A stretch of 7,679 nucleotides of DNA from Comamonas_F sp047606565 (GTDB taxonomy: Bacteria; Pseudomonadota; Gammaproteobacteria; Burkholderiales; Burkholderiaceae_C), in contig JASGEH010000167.1 in assembly GCA_047606565.1 (NCBI GenBank), forward strand, positions 1 through 7,679. The letters run 5' to 3'. Numbering within the stretch: the stretch's first letter is position 1; each line of letters opens with the position of its first letter. The notes below the pieces were generated by a model. It ran no database searches. It saw only the letters and a list, made by a program, of their open reading frames with translations, and was not told the origin of the DNA. Shown here piece by piece: positions 1 through 6,001 of the stretch. Made by a program: the position numbers and the translations under genes.

Positions 1-236
1 ACGCCCGCGCCGCGCACGCCGCGCGCCTGCCGGCCGCGCTGCTGGCCTTGCCGCACGTCGACTGCCTGCCCAGCGCCGCCGCGCTGCTGCGGCTGGCGCC
101 CGCCCTGCTGGCCGCCAGCGGCGCGGTTGCGCCCGAGCTGGCGATCCCGCGCTACGTGCGCGACAAGGTCGCCAAGACGACGGCCGAACGCGAGGCCGAA
201 CGTGAGGCAGGGCGCGAGGCCGGAGTGGCACGATGA
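1..236 (+). CDS. tsaB: TsaB (YeaZ), C-terminal end only; tRNA t6A biosynthesis
   Basis: The last 77 codons of a gene that begins left of the window; the frame is open to the left edge and stops with TGA at 234-236. TsaB is a cytosolic ASKHA-fold protein that dimerises with TsaD and, with TsaE, makes the threonylcarbamoyl group of t6A37 in ANN-decoding tRNAs. Seen: an Ala/Leu-rich helical stretch, then PELAIPRYVRDKVAKTTAER, which matches the usual TsaB ending (P-x-Y-[VL]-R-[DN]-x-[VI]-A). After it comes an unusual charged tail of three repeated blocks (EREA, EREA, GREA) ending GVAR. The next gene, rimI, begins 13 bases on; a tsaB-rimI pair is a common bacterial arrangement and supports both calls. 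The nucleotide-binding N-terminal half is outside the window, so its integrity cannot be judged. Confidence 0.82.
   Translation, partial: ARAAHAARLPAALLALPHVDCLPSAAALLRLAPALLAASGAVAPELAIPRYVRDKVAKTTAEREAEREAGREAGVAR
186..221 (+). repeat. three tandem 12-base units in the tsaB 3' end
   Basis: Three consecutive imperfect 12-base units, gaacgcgaggcc, gaacgtgaggca and gggcgcgaggcc, encode EREA-EREA-GREA at the TsaB C-terminus. The unit length is a multiple of three, so gain or loss of a copy would keep the frame. The tail lies beyond the conserved TsaB core and probably has little effect on the fold. Confidence 0.65.
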
Positions 237-249
237 TGAAACCGCGCCC

Positions 250-795
250 ATGAACGCCGCCATCCATCCCAGCCCCCCCGGCCCACTGGAGGCGCCGCGC
301 CCCGACCCTGACGCCGTGCGATTCGCGTCCCTGCAGACCACCACCCCGGCCGGCCAGGCCCAGCTCGACGCCCTCATGCGCATCGAGAAAGCCAGCTACA
401 GCCACCCCTGGTCGCGCGGCAATTTCGCCGACTCGGTCGACAACGGCTACCAGGTTCAGTTGCTGTTGCACGGCGAGGCCATCGTGGGCTACTTCGTCGC
501 CATGAAGGGCTATGACGAAGTCCACCTGCTCAACATCACCGTCGCCCCAGCCTATCGCGGCCAGGGCTGGACGCCGGTCATGCTCGACGCGCTGGCGCTG
601 TGGTCGCGCGCGCAGCGGGCCGTCACGCTGTGGCTGGAGGTGCGCCGCAGCAATGCCCGCGCCCGCGACACCTACCAACGCTACGGCTTCAGCGTCGTGG
701 GCGAGCGCAAGCGCTACTATCCCCTGACCTGGACCCAGCGCGAGGACGCCATCGTCATGAGCCTGCCGCTCGACCGCCCCGCCGCTGCGGCCTGA
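250..795 (+). CDS. rimI: RimI, ribosomal protein N-alpha-acetyltransferase (GNAT family)
   Basis: A 181-residue GNAT acetyltransferase. RimI moves an acetyl group from acetyl-CoA to the N-terminal alanine of ribosomal protein S18. Seen: substrate-side motif SHPWSRGNF (51-59), strand LLNITVAP (93-100), acetyl-CoA loop RGQGWTPVML (103-112), then WLEVRRSNARARDTYQRYGF (128-147) with Glu130 and Tyr142 at the positions of the catalytic Glu/Tyr pair of E. coli RimI, and a REDAIVMSLPL ending. The ATG at 250 was chosen because it is the first ATG after the tsaB stop; earlier in-frame starts would run deep into tsaB. The first 25 or so residues are a Pro-rich extension absent from the 148-residue E. 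coli protein, so the true start could be further in. Oddity: the usual Gly/Ala at the end of the pyrophosphate loop is Thr108. Confidence 0.9.
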   Translation: MNAAIHPSPPGPLEAPRPDPDAVRFASLQTTTPAGQAQLDALMRIEKASYSHPWSRGNFADSVDNGYQVQLLLHGEAIVGYFVAMKGYDEVHLLNITVAPAYRGQGWTPVMLDALALWSRAQRAVTLWLEVRRSNARARDTYQRYGFSVVGERKRYYPLTWTQREDAIVMSLPLDRPAAAA

Positions 796-838
796 CCGTC
801 CCATATCCCCGCCGCAGCCCCGACCGCCCTTGCCCGCC

Positions 839-1729
839 ATGCCGCCCACCGCTACCCTCACGCTCGACGCCCGCCAGCGCGCCATGCTCGCCGAAATGGG
901 CATCCGCCTGTGGCAGCCCGGCGCCGAAGCCCCGGTGGCCGACGATGCGCCACCGCCCCGGCGCGGCATCGCCGAGGCACGCCCGGCGCGCGTGCCCGCC
1001 CCTTCCTCGGTCGTGCCCGCCGTCCCGGCAGCGCCCACACCGGCATCCGTGGCCGACCGCGCCAGCGCCGCATCCGCGCGCCCGACGACCGCATCGCCCG
1101 TGCCAGCGCCTGCGGCCGCCACGCCGCCTCCAGTTGCACCCGTCGGCCATGCCGCCAGCAACCCAGGCTCCTCGGCGCCATCGGACGCCACCGACCCGTC
1201 CACGCTCGACTGGCCCGCGCTGCAGACCTGGCTGGCACAAGACGCCTGGCCCGCCGGGCAAGCGCGCGTGCTCTCCGGCCAAGGCGACACGCAGGCCACT
1301 TGGCTGTTCATCAACGACGCCGCCAGCAGCCCGCCCCCGCGCGGCGCCGCGCCCGCCGCGCCGCCCACGGAGCAGTTGCTCGACAACATGCTGCGCGCCT
1401 GCGGCCTGAGCCGGCAGGCTGGCGCCTTCCTGGCCTATGCCCATCCGCTGCCCGAACAGGTCGCCGACCCCGAGGCCTTGCTGCGCGCCTGGCTCGAACA
1501 GGTCGTCCAGGCCCTGCGGCCCTGCGTCGTCGTGCTGATGAGCCGCGCCGCCACCCACAGCCTGCTGCAGACCCGCGAGGCGCCGGGCCGGCTGCGCGGA
1601 CAAGCGCTCACGGCCTGCGGCGTGCCGGTGGTCGTCAGCTACCCGCCCGCGTTGCTGCTGGGCAAGGCCGAGAACAAGCGCCGCGCCTGGGCCGACCTGT
1701 GCCGCGCGCGCGCCATCGTCGAAGGCTAG
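839..1729 (+). CDS. uracil-DNA glycosylase family 4-like protein, probably catalytically inactive
   Basis: A 296-residue protein. The start is the ATG at 839, leading into LDARQRAMLAEMGIRLW (9-25), typical of the N-terminus of Burkholderiales UDG-like proteins. Residues 27-120 form an Ala/Pro-rich, low-complexity linker. The C-terminal half resembles the family 4 UDG fold: TWLFINDAA (154-162), QLLDNMLRACGL (179-190), ALRPCVVVLMSRAATHSLL (225-243), GRLRG (250-254) and VPVVVSYPPALLLGKAENKRRAWADLC (262-288). Family 4 enzymes remove uracil from DNA and normally carry GEAPG (motif A), YHPxxLL (motif B) and four Fe-S cysteines. Here motif A reads INDAA, the motif B His is Pro269, and no cysteine lies at the expected CxxC or second-pair positions. 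The frame is intact with normal codon use, so it may be expressed as a pseudoenzyme. It lies 43 bases after rimI, the usual place for this gene in the group as I recall it. Confidence 0.7.
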   Translation: MPPTATLTLDARQRAMLAEMGIRLWQPGAEAPVADDAPPPRRGIAEARPARVPAPSSVVPAVPAAPTPASVADRASAASARPTTASPVPAPAAATPPPVAPVGHAASNPGSSAPSDATDPSTLDWPALQTWLAQDAWPAGQARVLSGQGDTQATWLFINDAASSPPPRGAAPAAPPTEQLLDNMLRACGLSRQAGAFLAYAHPLPEQVADPEALLRAWLEQVVQALRPCVVVLMSRAATHSLLQTREAPGRLRGQALTACGVPVVVSYPPALLLGKAENKRRAWADLCRARAIVEG

Positions 1730-1746
1730 CACCCCTCCCCGCCCGC

Positions 1747-2649
1747 GTGGACAAGCTCAAGCAACTCGAAACCCTGGTCGCCGTCGCCACGCGCGGCAGC
1801 CTGACGGCCGCCGCCCGCGCCGAAGGCGTGGCCCCCGCCGTCATCGGCCGGCGGCTCGACGCGCTGGAAGCCCGGCTGGGCGTGAAGCTGCTGGTGCGCA
1901 CCACGCGGCGCATCACCCTCACCCCCGAAGGCAGCGCCTTCGTCGAGGACTGCCAGCGCCTGATCGCCGAACTCGACCACGCCGAAGCCGCCGTCAGCGC
2001 CGGCAGCGTGCAGGCGCGCGGCCACCTGCGCATCACCGCGCCGGCCGGCTTCGGCCGCCAGCACGTGGCGCCGCTGCTGCCGCGCTTTCGCGACCTGCAC
2101 CCGGAAGTCACGCTCTCGCTCAACCTCAGCGACCGCGTCATCGACATCGCCGCCGAGGGCTACGACTGCGCCGTGCGCGTGGGCGACCTGCCCGACTCCT
2201 CGCTGGTCAGCACCCGCCTGGCCGACAACCGCCGCCTGTGCGTGGCCGCGCCCGCCTACCTGCGCCAGCACGGCACGCCCGCCCAGCCCGCCGACCTGGC
2301 GCGCCACCAGTGCCTGGCACTGTCGAGCGAATCCTCGCAAACGCGCGGCTGGGCCTTCCGCGCCGAAGGCGGCATCGTCCACGTCAAGCCCGCCGGCCCG
2401 CTCGACTGTTCCGACGGCCAGGTGCTGCACGCCTGGTGCCTGCAAGGCCTGGGCATCGCCTGGCGCAGCACCTGGGAAGTCGCCGCCGACATCGCCGCCG
2501 GCCGGCTGGTCTCGGTGCTCGACGACCACGCCGCCCCGCCCAACGGCATCTACGCCGTCTTCGCCCAGCGCAAGCACCTGCCGCTGCGGCTGCGGCTGTG
2601 GATCGAGTTCCTGCGCGGCACCTATGGGGACGAAGGGTATTGGGAATAG
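1747..2649 (+). CDS. LysR-type transcriptional regulator
   Basis: A 300-residue LysR-family regulator. The winged helix-turn-helix is at residues 4-62 (LETLVAVATRGSLTAAARAEGVAPAVIGRRLDALEARLGVKLLVRTTRRITLTPEG, quoted here only to its first part by key blocks GSLTAAAR and VIGRRLDALE). The effector domain starts near residue 90 (GHLRITAPAGFGRQHVAPLL) and runs to the end, with the familiar YDCAVRVGDLPDSSLVSTRL and CLQGLGIAWRSTWEV blocks. GTG at 1747 is the only plausible start: it puts the helix-turn-helix at the normal distance from the N-terminus, and the frame has no ATG nearby. No Shine-Dalgarno is visible, and the start lies 17 bases after the preceding stop, so translation may be coupled. 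The ligand is unknown. It reads in the same direction as hyi, 30 bases upstream of it; control of hyi is plausible, but LysR genes more often face away from their targets. Confidence 0.88.
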   Translation: MDKLKQLETLVAVATRGSLTAAARAEGVAPAVIGRRLDALEARLGVKLLVRTTRRITLTPEGSAFVEDCQRLIAELDHAEAAVSAGSVQARGHLRITAPAGFGRQHVAPLLPRFRDLHPEVTLSLNLSDRVIDIAAEGYDCAVRVGDLPDSSLVSTRLADNRRLCVAAPAYLRQHGTPAQPADLARHQCLALSSESSQTRGWAFRAEGGIVHVKPAGPLDCSDGQVLHAWCLQGLGIAWRSTWEVAADIAAGRLVSVLDDHAAPPNGIYAVFAQRKHLPLRLRLWIEFLRGTYGDEGYWE

Positions 2650-2679
2650 CCACAACCCGAGTCATTGCTGAAAGCCCCC

Positions 2680-3477
2680 ATGCCCCGCTTCGCCGCCAAC
2701 CTCTCCATGCTCTACAACGAGGTGGACTTCCTCGACCGCTTCGCCGCCGCCGCCCGCGACGGCTTCCAGGCCGTCGAATACCTGTTCCCCTACGCCTATG
2801 CGCCCGAACAACTGGCCGCCCTGCTGCAGGCGAACGGCCTGCAGCAGGTGCTGTTCAACGCCCCGCCCGGCGACTGGGAGGCGGGCGAGCGCGGCATCGC
2901 CTGCCTGCCGGGGCGCGAGGCCGAGTTCCAGCGCGGCATCGCCCAGGCCATCGCGTACGCCCAGGCCCTGGGCTGCCCGCGCATCCACGTGATGGCCGGC
3001 CTGGTCCCGCCCGGCGCTGATGCTGCTGCCGTGCGCGCCACCTACGTCGCCAACGTTCGCCACGCCGCCCGGCAGGCCGCGCCGCATGGCCTCCAGATCC
3101 TGCTGGAGCCGATCAACGGCCGCGACATGCCCGGCTTCTTCCTCAGCCGCCAGGACCAGGCCCACGCGCTGGCAGCCGAGATCGGCGAGCCCAACGTGAA
3201 GGTGCAGATGGACCTGTACCACTGCCAGATCGTCGAGGGCGATCTGGCCATGAAGATCCGCCAGTACCTGCCCACCGGCCACGTCGGCCATATCCAGATC
3301 GCCGGCGTGCCCGAGCGCCATGAACCCGACGTGGGCGAGATCAACTACCCCTACCTGTTCGCGCTGCTCGACACGCTGGGCTACAACGGCTGGATCGGCT
3401 GCGAATACAAGCCCGCGCGCGGCGCCGTGCCCGGCGGCACGAGCGACGGGCTGGGCTGGCTGCGGCCGTGGCTTTGA
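2680..3477 (+). CDS. hyi: hydroxypyruvate isomerase (TIM barrel, AP endonuclease family 2 fold)
   Basis: A 265-residue protein, close to the 258 residues of E. coli Hyi and alignable from end to end by eye. It interconverts hydroxypyruvate and tartronate semialdehyde in the glyoxylate/glycerate route; close homologues (OtnI) isomerise 2-oxo-tetronate, so the substrate is not certain. Seen: N-terminal FAANLSMLYNEVDFLDRF (4-21), EYLFPYAY (33-40), GDWEAGERGIACLPGRE (64-80), LLEPINGRDMPGFF (141-154), QMDLYHCQ (176-183), GHIQIAGVPERHEPDVGEIN (203-222) and GWIGCEYKP (237-245). Glu143, Asp178, Gln206 and Glu242 fall where the metal-site residues of the family are. ATG at 2680 gives the same N-terminus as E. 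coli Hyi; a TTG at 2665 would add five residues. No glyoxylate carboligase or tartronate semialdehyde reductase gene lies nearby, so the partner enzymes must be elsewhere. Confidence 0.88.
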   Translation: MPRFAANLSMLYNEVDFLDRFAAAARDGFQAVEYLFPYAYAPEQLAALLQANGLQQVLFNAPPGDWEAGERGIACLPGREAEFQRGIAQAIAYAQALGCPRIHVMAGLVPPGADAAAVRATYVANVRHAARQAAPHGLQILLEPINGRDMPGFFLSRQDQAHALAAEIGEPNVKVQMDLYHCQIVEGDLAMKIRQYLPTGHVGHIQIAGVPERHEPDVGEINYPYLFALLDTLGYNGWIGCEYKPARGAVPGGTSDGLGWLRPWL

Positions 3478-3509
3478 GGAAGGGGCTTATCGCACTTCAT
3501 AACCCCAGG

Positions 3510-3528
3510 TTCTTAGATTTACGTAGAA
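3510..3528 (+). promoter_or_regulatory. candidate LysR-type operator upstream of cysB
   Basis: TTCT (3510-3513), 11 bases, AGAA (3525-3528): an inverted repeat fitting the T-N11-A LysR box. It lies 39 bases before the cysB ATG in a locally AT-rich 90-base gap. TAGAAT at 3524-3529 differs from a -10 hexamer at one base, but no good -35 stands 16-18 bases upstream. Autoregulation by CysB is known in enterics, so this is a reasonable autoregulatory site. The arms are only 4 bp, so chance is possible. Confidence 0.35.
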
Positions 3529-3567
3529 TAACGAGCCCATCCATTGGCGTTCATTCCATATAAATCC

Positions 3568-4527
3568 ATGAACCTGCACCAGTTCCGATTCGTCCAGGAG
3601 GCTTCGCGCCGGGGCCTGAACCTGACGGAGGCGGCCAAGGCGCTGCACACGTCGCAACCCGGCGTTTCCAAGGCCATCATCGAGCTGGAGGAGGAGCTGG
3701 GCGTGGAGATCTTCGCGCGCCACGGCAAGCGCCTCAAGCGCATCACCGAGCCGGGCGAGCATGTGCTGCGCAGCATCGAGGTCATCATGCGCGAGATCGG
3801 CAACCTCAAGCGCATCGGCGAGCAGTACAGCGCGCAGGACAGCGGCACGCTGTCGATCGCCACCACGCACACCCAGGCGCGCTACGTGCTGCCCATGCCG
3901 GTGGCGCGGCTGCGCGAGCAGTACCCCAAGGTCAACGTCAGCCTGCACCAAGGCTCGCCCGACCAGGTCGCCAAGATGCTGATCGACGAGGTCGCCGAAG
4001 TCGGCATCGCCACCGAGTCGCTCAACAACTACCCGGAGCTGGTCACCCTGCCCTGCTACGAGTGGCAGCATGTGCTGGTGATGCCGCAGCACCACCCGCT
4101 GGCAGCCAAGGGGCTGCAGGGGCTGCTGACGCTGGAGGACATCGCGCAGGAGCCCATCATCACCTACCACCCCTCGTTCACCGGCCGCACGCGCATCGAC
4201 CAGGCTTTCGCCGCCAAGGAGCTGCAGCCGCGCATCGCGCTGGAGGCCATCGACTCGGACGTCATCAAGACCTATGTGCGCCTGGGCCTGGGCCTGGGCA
4301 TCGTCGCCGAGATGGCAGTGACCGAGGACCCCACCGCCAACGCCGACCTGGCCGTGCAACCGCTGGGGCCGCTGCTGGGGCACAACGTGGCGCGCGTGGC
4401 CTTCAAGCGCGGCGCCTACCTGCGCAACTTCGTCTACCGCTTCGCCGAGCTGCTGAGCGACCGCCTCAGCCGCGAGCTGGTCGTCAAGGCCATGACGGGC
4501 GGCGACGAGCCCAGTTATCGACTCTGA
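3568..4527 (+). CDS. cysB: CysB-family LysR regulator of sulfur assimilation
   Basis: A 319-residue regulator (E. coli CysB has 324). It controls sulfate uptake and reduction and cysteine synthesis, using O-/N-acetylserine as inducer and sulfate or sulfide as counter-signals. Seen: helix-turn-helix LNLTEAAKALHTSQPGVSKA (17-36), then ELEEELGVEIFARHGKRLKR (39-58), both highly characteristic of CysB. The effector domain begins SGTLSIATTHTQARYVLP (92-109); Thr100, Thr102 and Gln103 match the ligand-contacting positions of Klebsiella CysB. Later blocks include GIATESL, YHPSFTGRTRID, EAIDSDVIKTYVRLGLGLGIVAEMA and FKRGAYLRNFVYRFAELLSDRL. ATG 3568 gives MNLHQFRFVQEA, the usual start; a TTG at 3544 is upstream and unneeded. 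There is no clear Shine-Dalgarno. The paralogue Cbl is the main alternative. The aminotransferase gene follows after 8 bases. Confidence 0.9.
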   Translation: MNLHQFRFVQEASRRGLNLTEAAKALHTSQPGVSKAIIELEEELGVEIFARHGKRLKRITEPGEHVLRSIEVIMREIGNLKRIGEQYSAQDSGTLSIATTHTQARYVLPMPVARLREQYPKVNVSLHQGSPDQVAKMLIDEVAEVGIATESLNNYPELVTLPCYEWQHVLVMPQHHPLAAKGLQGLLTLEDIAQEPIITYHPSFTGRTRIDQAFAAKELQPRIALEAIDSDVIKTYVRLGLGLGIVAEMAVTEDPTANADLAVQPLGPLLGHNVARVAFKRGAYLRNFVYRFAELLSDRLSRELVVKAMTGGDEPSYRL

Positions 4528-4535
4528 GCCACACC

Positions 4536-5711
4536 ATGTCCCGCGAACCTTCGGCGCCAACGCGCACCCCCACCCTGCAAACCAAGCTGCCCAAGGTGGG
4601 CACCACCATCTTCAGCGTGATGTCGGCGCTGGCCGCGCAGCACGGCGCGGTCAACCTGGGCCAGGGCTTTCCCGACTTCGGCTGTGACCCGGCGCTGACC
4701 GATGCCGTGGCGCAGGCCATGCGCGAGGGCCACAACCAGTACCCGCCCATGCCCGGCGCGCTACCGCTGCGCCTGGCCATCGCGGCCAAGATCGAAGCCC
4801 TGTACGGCCACCGCTACGACCCGGCCGAGGCCATCACCGTCACCGCCGGCGCCACCCAGGGCATCCTGACGGCCGTGCTGGCCGTGGTGCGGGCGGGCGA
4901 CGAGGTCATCGTGCTGGAGCCCTGCTACGACAGCTACGCGCCCAACATCGAACTGGCCGGCGCCACCGTGGTCGGCGTGCCGCTGACGCCCGGCACCTTC
5001 CGACCCGACTTCGACCGCATCGCCGCCGCCATCACGCCGCGCACCCGCGCCCTCATCGTCAACACGCCGCACAACCCCAGCGGCACGGTGTGGAGCGCCG
5101 CCGAGATGCGTCAATTGGAAGACCTGCTGGCACCCACCGACATCGTGCTGATCGCCGACGAGGTCTACGAGCACATGGTCTACGACGGCGCGCGCCACCA
5201 CAGCGCGGCCGAGTTCCCCGGGCTGGCCGCGCGCACCTTCATCGTCAGCAGCTTCGGCAAGACCTACCACGTCACCGGCTGGAAAGTCGGCTTCGTGGCC
5301 GCGCCGCCGGCGCTGACGGCCGAGTTCCGCAAGGTCCACCAGTTCAACGTGTTCACCGTCAACACGCCCATGCAGCACGGCATCGCCCACTACATGGCCG
5401 ACCCCGCGCCTTATCTGCAACTGTCGGACTTCTACCAGCGCAAGCGCGACCTGTTCCGCGCCGGGCTGGCCGCCACGCGCCTGAAGCTGCTGCCGTGCGA
5501 GGGCACCTACTTCCAGTCGGTCGACATCTCGGCCATCAGCGACCGCAGCGAAGCCGATTTCTGCCAGTGGCTCGCCACCGAGATCGGCGTCGCCGCCATC
5601 CCGACCTCGGCCTTCTACAGCGACGGCTTCGACCAGCGCATCGTGCGCTTTTGCTTCGCCAAGAAGGACGAGACGCTGCAGGCGGCGCTGGAGCGGCTGG
5701 CGCGGCTTTGA
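4536..5711 (+). CDS. ybdL: PLP-dependent aminotransferase, YbdL-type (methionine aminotransferase)
   Basis: A 391-residue class I/II (fold type I) aminotransferase, very similar throughout to E. coli YbdL (386 residues), which transfers the amino group of methionine (also His, Phe) to 2-oxo acids. Seen: KLPKVGTTIFSVMSALA (17-33), NLGQGFPDF (40-48), NQYPPMPG (67-74), TVTAGATQGI (101-110), PCYDSYAP (129-136), NTPHNPSGTVW (176-186) with Asn180, DEVYEH (208-213) with Asp208 and Tyr211, SSFGKTYHVTGWKVG (238-252) with Lys242 as the PLP Schiff-base lysine, and FCFAKKDETL near the end preceded by Arg371, the likely substrate-carboxylate arginine. All key residues are present. The ATG at 4536 is the only one giving a normal N-terminus. 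It starts 8 bases after the cysB stop, so co-transcription is likely. Kynurenine or glutamine transaminase activity is possible in the same subfamily. Confidence 0.88.
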   Translation: MSREPSAPTRTPTLQTKLPKVGTTIFSVMSALAAQHGAVNLGQGFPDFGCDPALTDAVAQAMREGHNQYPPMPGALPLRLAIAAKIEALYGHRYDPAEAITVTAGATQGILTAVLAVVRAGDEVIVLEPCYDSYAPNIELAGATVVGVPLTPGTFRPDFDRIAAAITPRTRALIVNTPHNPSGTVWSAAEMRQLEDLLAPTDIVLIADEVYEHMVYDGARHHSAAEFPGLAARTFIVSSFGKTYHVTGWKVGFVAAPPALTAEFRKVHQFNVFTVNTPMQHGIAHYMADPAPYLQLSDFYQRKRDLFRAGLAATRLKLLPCEGTYFQSVDISAISDRSEADFCQWLATEIGVAAIPTSAFYSDGFDQRIVRFCFAKKDETLQAALERLARL

Positions 5712-5719
5712 TGGCGGCC

Positions 5720-5737
5720 GCCGCGCGAGGGCGCGGC
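5720..5737 (+). terminator. GC hairpin after the aminotransferase gene, possible terminator
   Basis: gccgcgc, loop gagg, gcgcggc: a perfect 7-bp all-GC stem beginning 9 bases after the stop codon. No T-run follows (the next bases are cttcagaag), so it is not a canonical intrinsic terminator. It may pause transcription or shield the mRNA 3' end. Confidence 0.3.
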
Positions 5738-5817
5738 CTTCAGAAGCTGTTCACGCTCTTTTCATGGGGTACGCATCCCGCTTGCCTGAGCCGTGTGGCG
5801 CAGCCGAGCACCGCAGC

Positions 5818-5883
5818 GGCGGATGGATCAGGGCGCGCGCTTGTCTGAGCCCGAAGGACGAGTTTGCGCGTGCCCCATCCGCC
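5818..5883 (+). repeat. long imperfect inverted repeat, first module of the intergenic element
   Basis: ggcggatgg (5818-5826) pairs perfectly with ccatccgcc (5875-5883). Inside it, gggc-gcgc (from 5831) can pair with gcgcg-t-gccc (5866-5875) with a small bulge, giving a long imperfect stem around a loop that holds the ttgtctgagc...gagtttg block. The paired arms suggest a folded RNA or cruciform rather than a protein. Confidence 0.6.
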
Positions 5884-5900
5884 ATGAGGAGCGCAGGGAA

Positions 5901-5919
5901 CCTGGGCCACAGGCCCAGG
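5901..5919 (+). repeat. 8-bp GC hairpin, middle module of the element
   Basis: cctgggcc, loop aca, ggcccagg: a perfect 8-bp stem with a 3-base loop. In the repeat family as I recall it, this segment differs in sequence between copies. Confidence 0.65.
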
Positions 5920-5945
5920 CTGCGACTTCGGTGCGCCTTCTTTTG

Positions 5946-5977
5946 CTTACTTTTCTTGGCAAGACAAGAAAAGTAAG
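5946..5977 (+). repeat. 13-bp perfect AT-rich hairpin, third module of the element
   Basis: cttacttttcttg (5946-5958), loop gcaaga, caagaaaagtaag (5965-5977): 13 perfect base pairs, rich in A and T and thus striking in this genome. It is immediately followed by gtgcgc...gcgcac (5977-5994), a 6-bp hairpin sharing one base with it. It is symmetrical, so it could act on transcripts from either side, but it has the wrong composition for a classical terminator stem. Confidence 0.75.
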
Positions 5978-6001
5978 TGCGCCGCCGGGCGCACTCCCGG
6001 C

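Larger units (their letters stand above)
5761..6000 (+). repeat. dispersed, hairpin-rich intergenic repeat of Comamonadaceae type
   Basis: About 240 bases between two converging genes with a layout I recognise from many Comamonadaceae intergenic regions: a catggggtacgcatcccgc-like lead, an arm with ggcggatgg, a block reading gcttgtctgagc...gagtttgcgcg, the matching arm ccatccgcc, a variable GC hairpin, tgcgccttcttttgcttac, an AT-rich perfect hairpin, and a gccgccgggcg end. Such copies are often mis-annotated as small hypothetical proteins starting MDQGARLSE. There is no transposase, terminal inverted repeat pair or target-site duplication that I can identify. Boundaries are approximate. Only one copy is in the window, so dispersion elsewhere is from memory of the family. 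Confidence 0.6.

Noticed and set aside
755..1732. 325-codon open frame on the minus strand opposite the UDG-like gene
   Set aside because: Composition is Gly/Arg/Ala-rich with no recognisable motif; it is the antisense shadow of a GC-rich gene whose plus-strand product has clear family similarity.
910..2649. A 579-codon frame that would fuse an Arg/Ala-rich N-terminus to the LysR protein
   Set aside because: The upstream part is an out-of-frame reading of the UDG-like gene; the LysR helix-turn-helix begins right after GTG 1747, as in normal family members.
1726..2655. 309-codon open frame on the minus strand opposite the LysR gene
   Set aside because: Mirror of a well-supported LysR regulator; repetitive Gly/Val/Ala/Asp composition and no known domain.
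4062..4535. Upstream extension of the aminotransferase frame through cysB
   Set aside because: Overlaps cysB out of frame and has Arg/Ala/Gly-rich sequence; ATG 4536 gives the normal YbdL-type start.
3487..4560. 357-codon open frame on the minus strand opposite cysB
   Set aside because: Long only because high third-position GC removes antisense stops; the sense strand is an unmistakable CysB.
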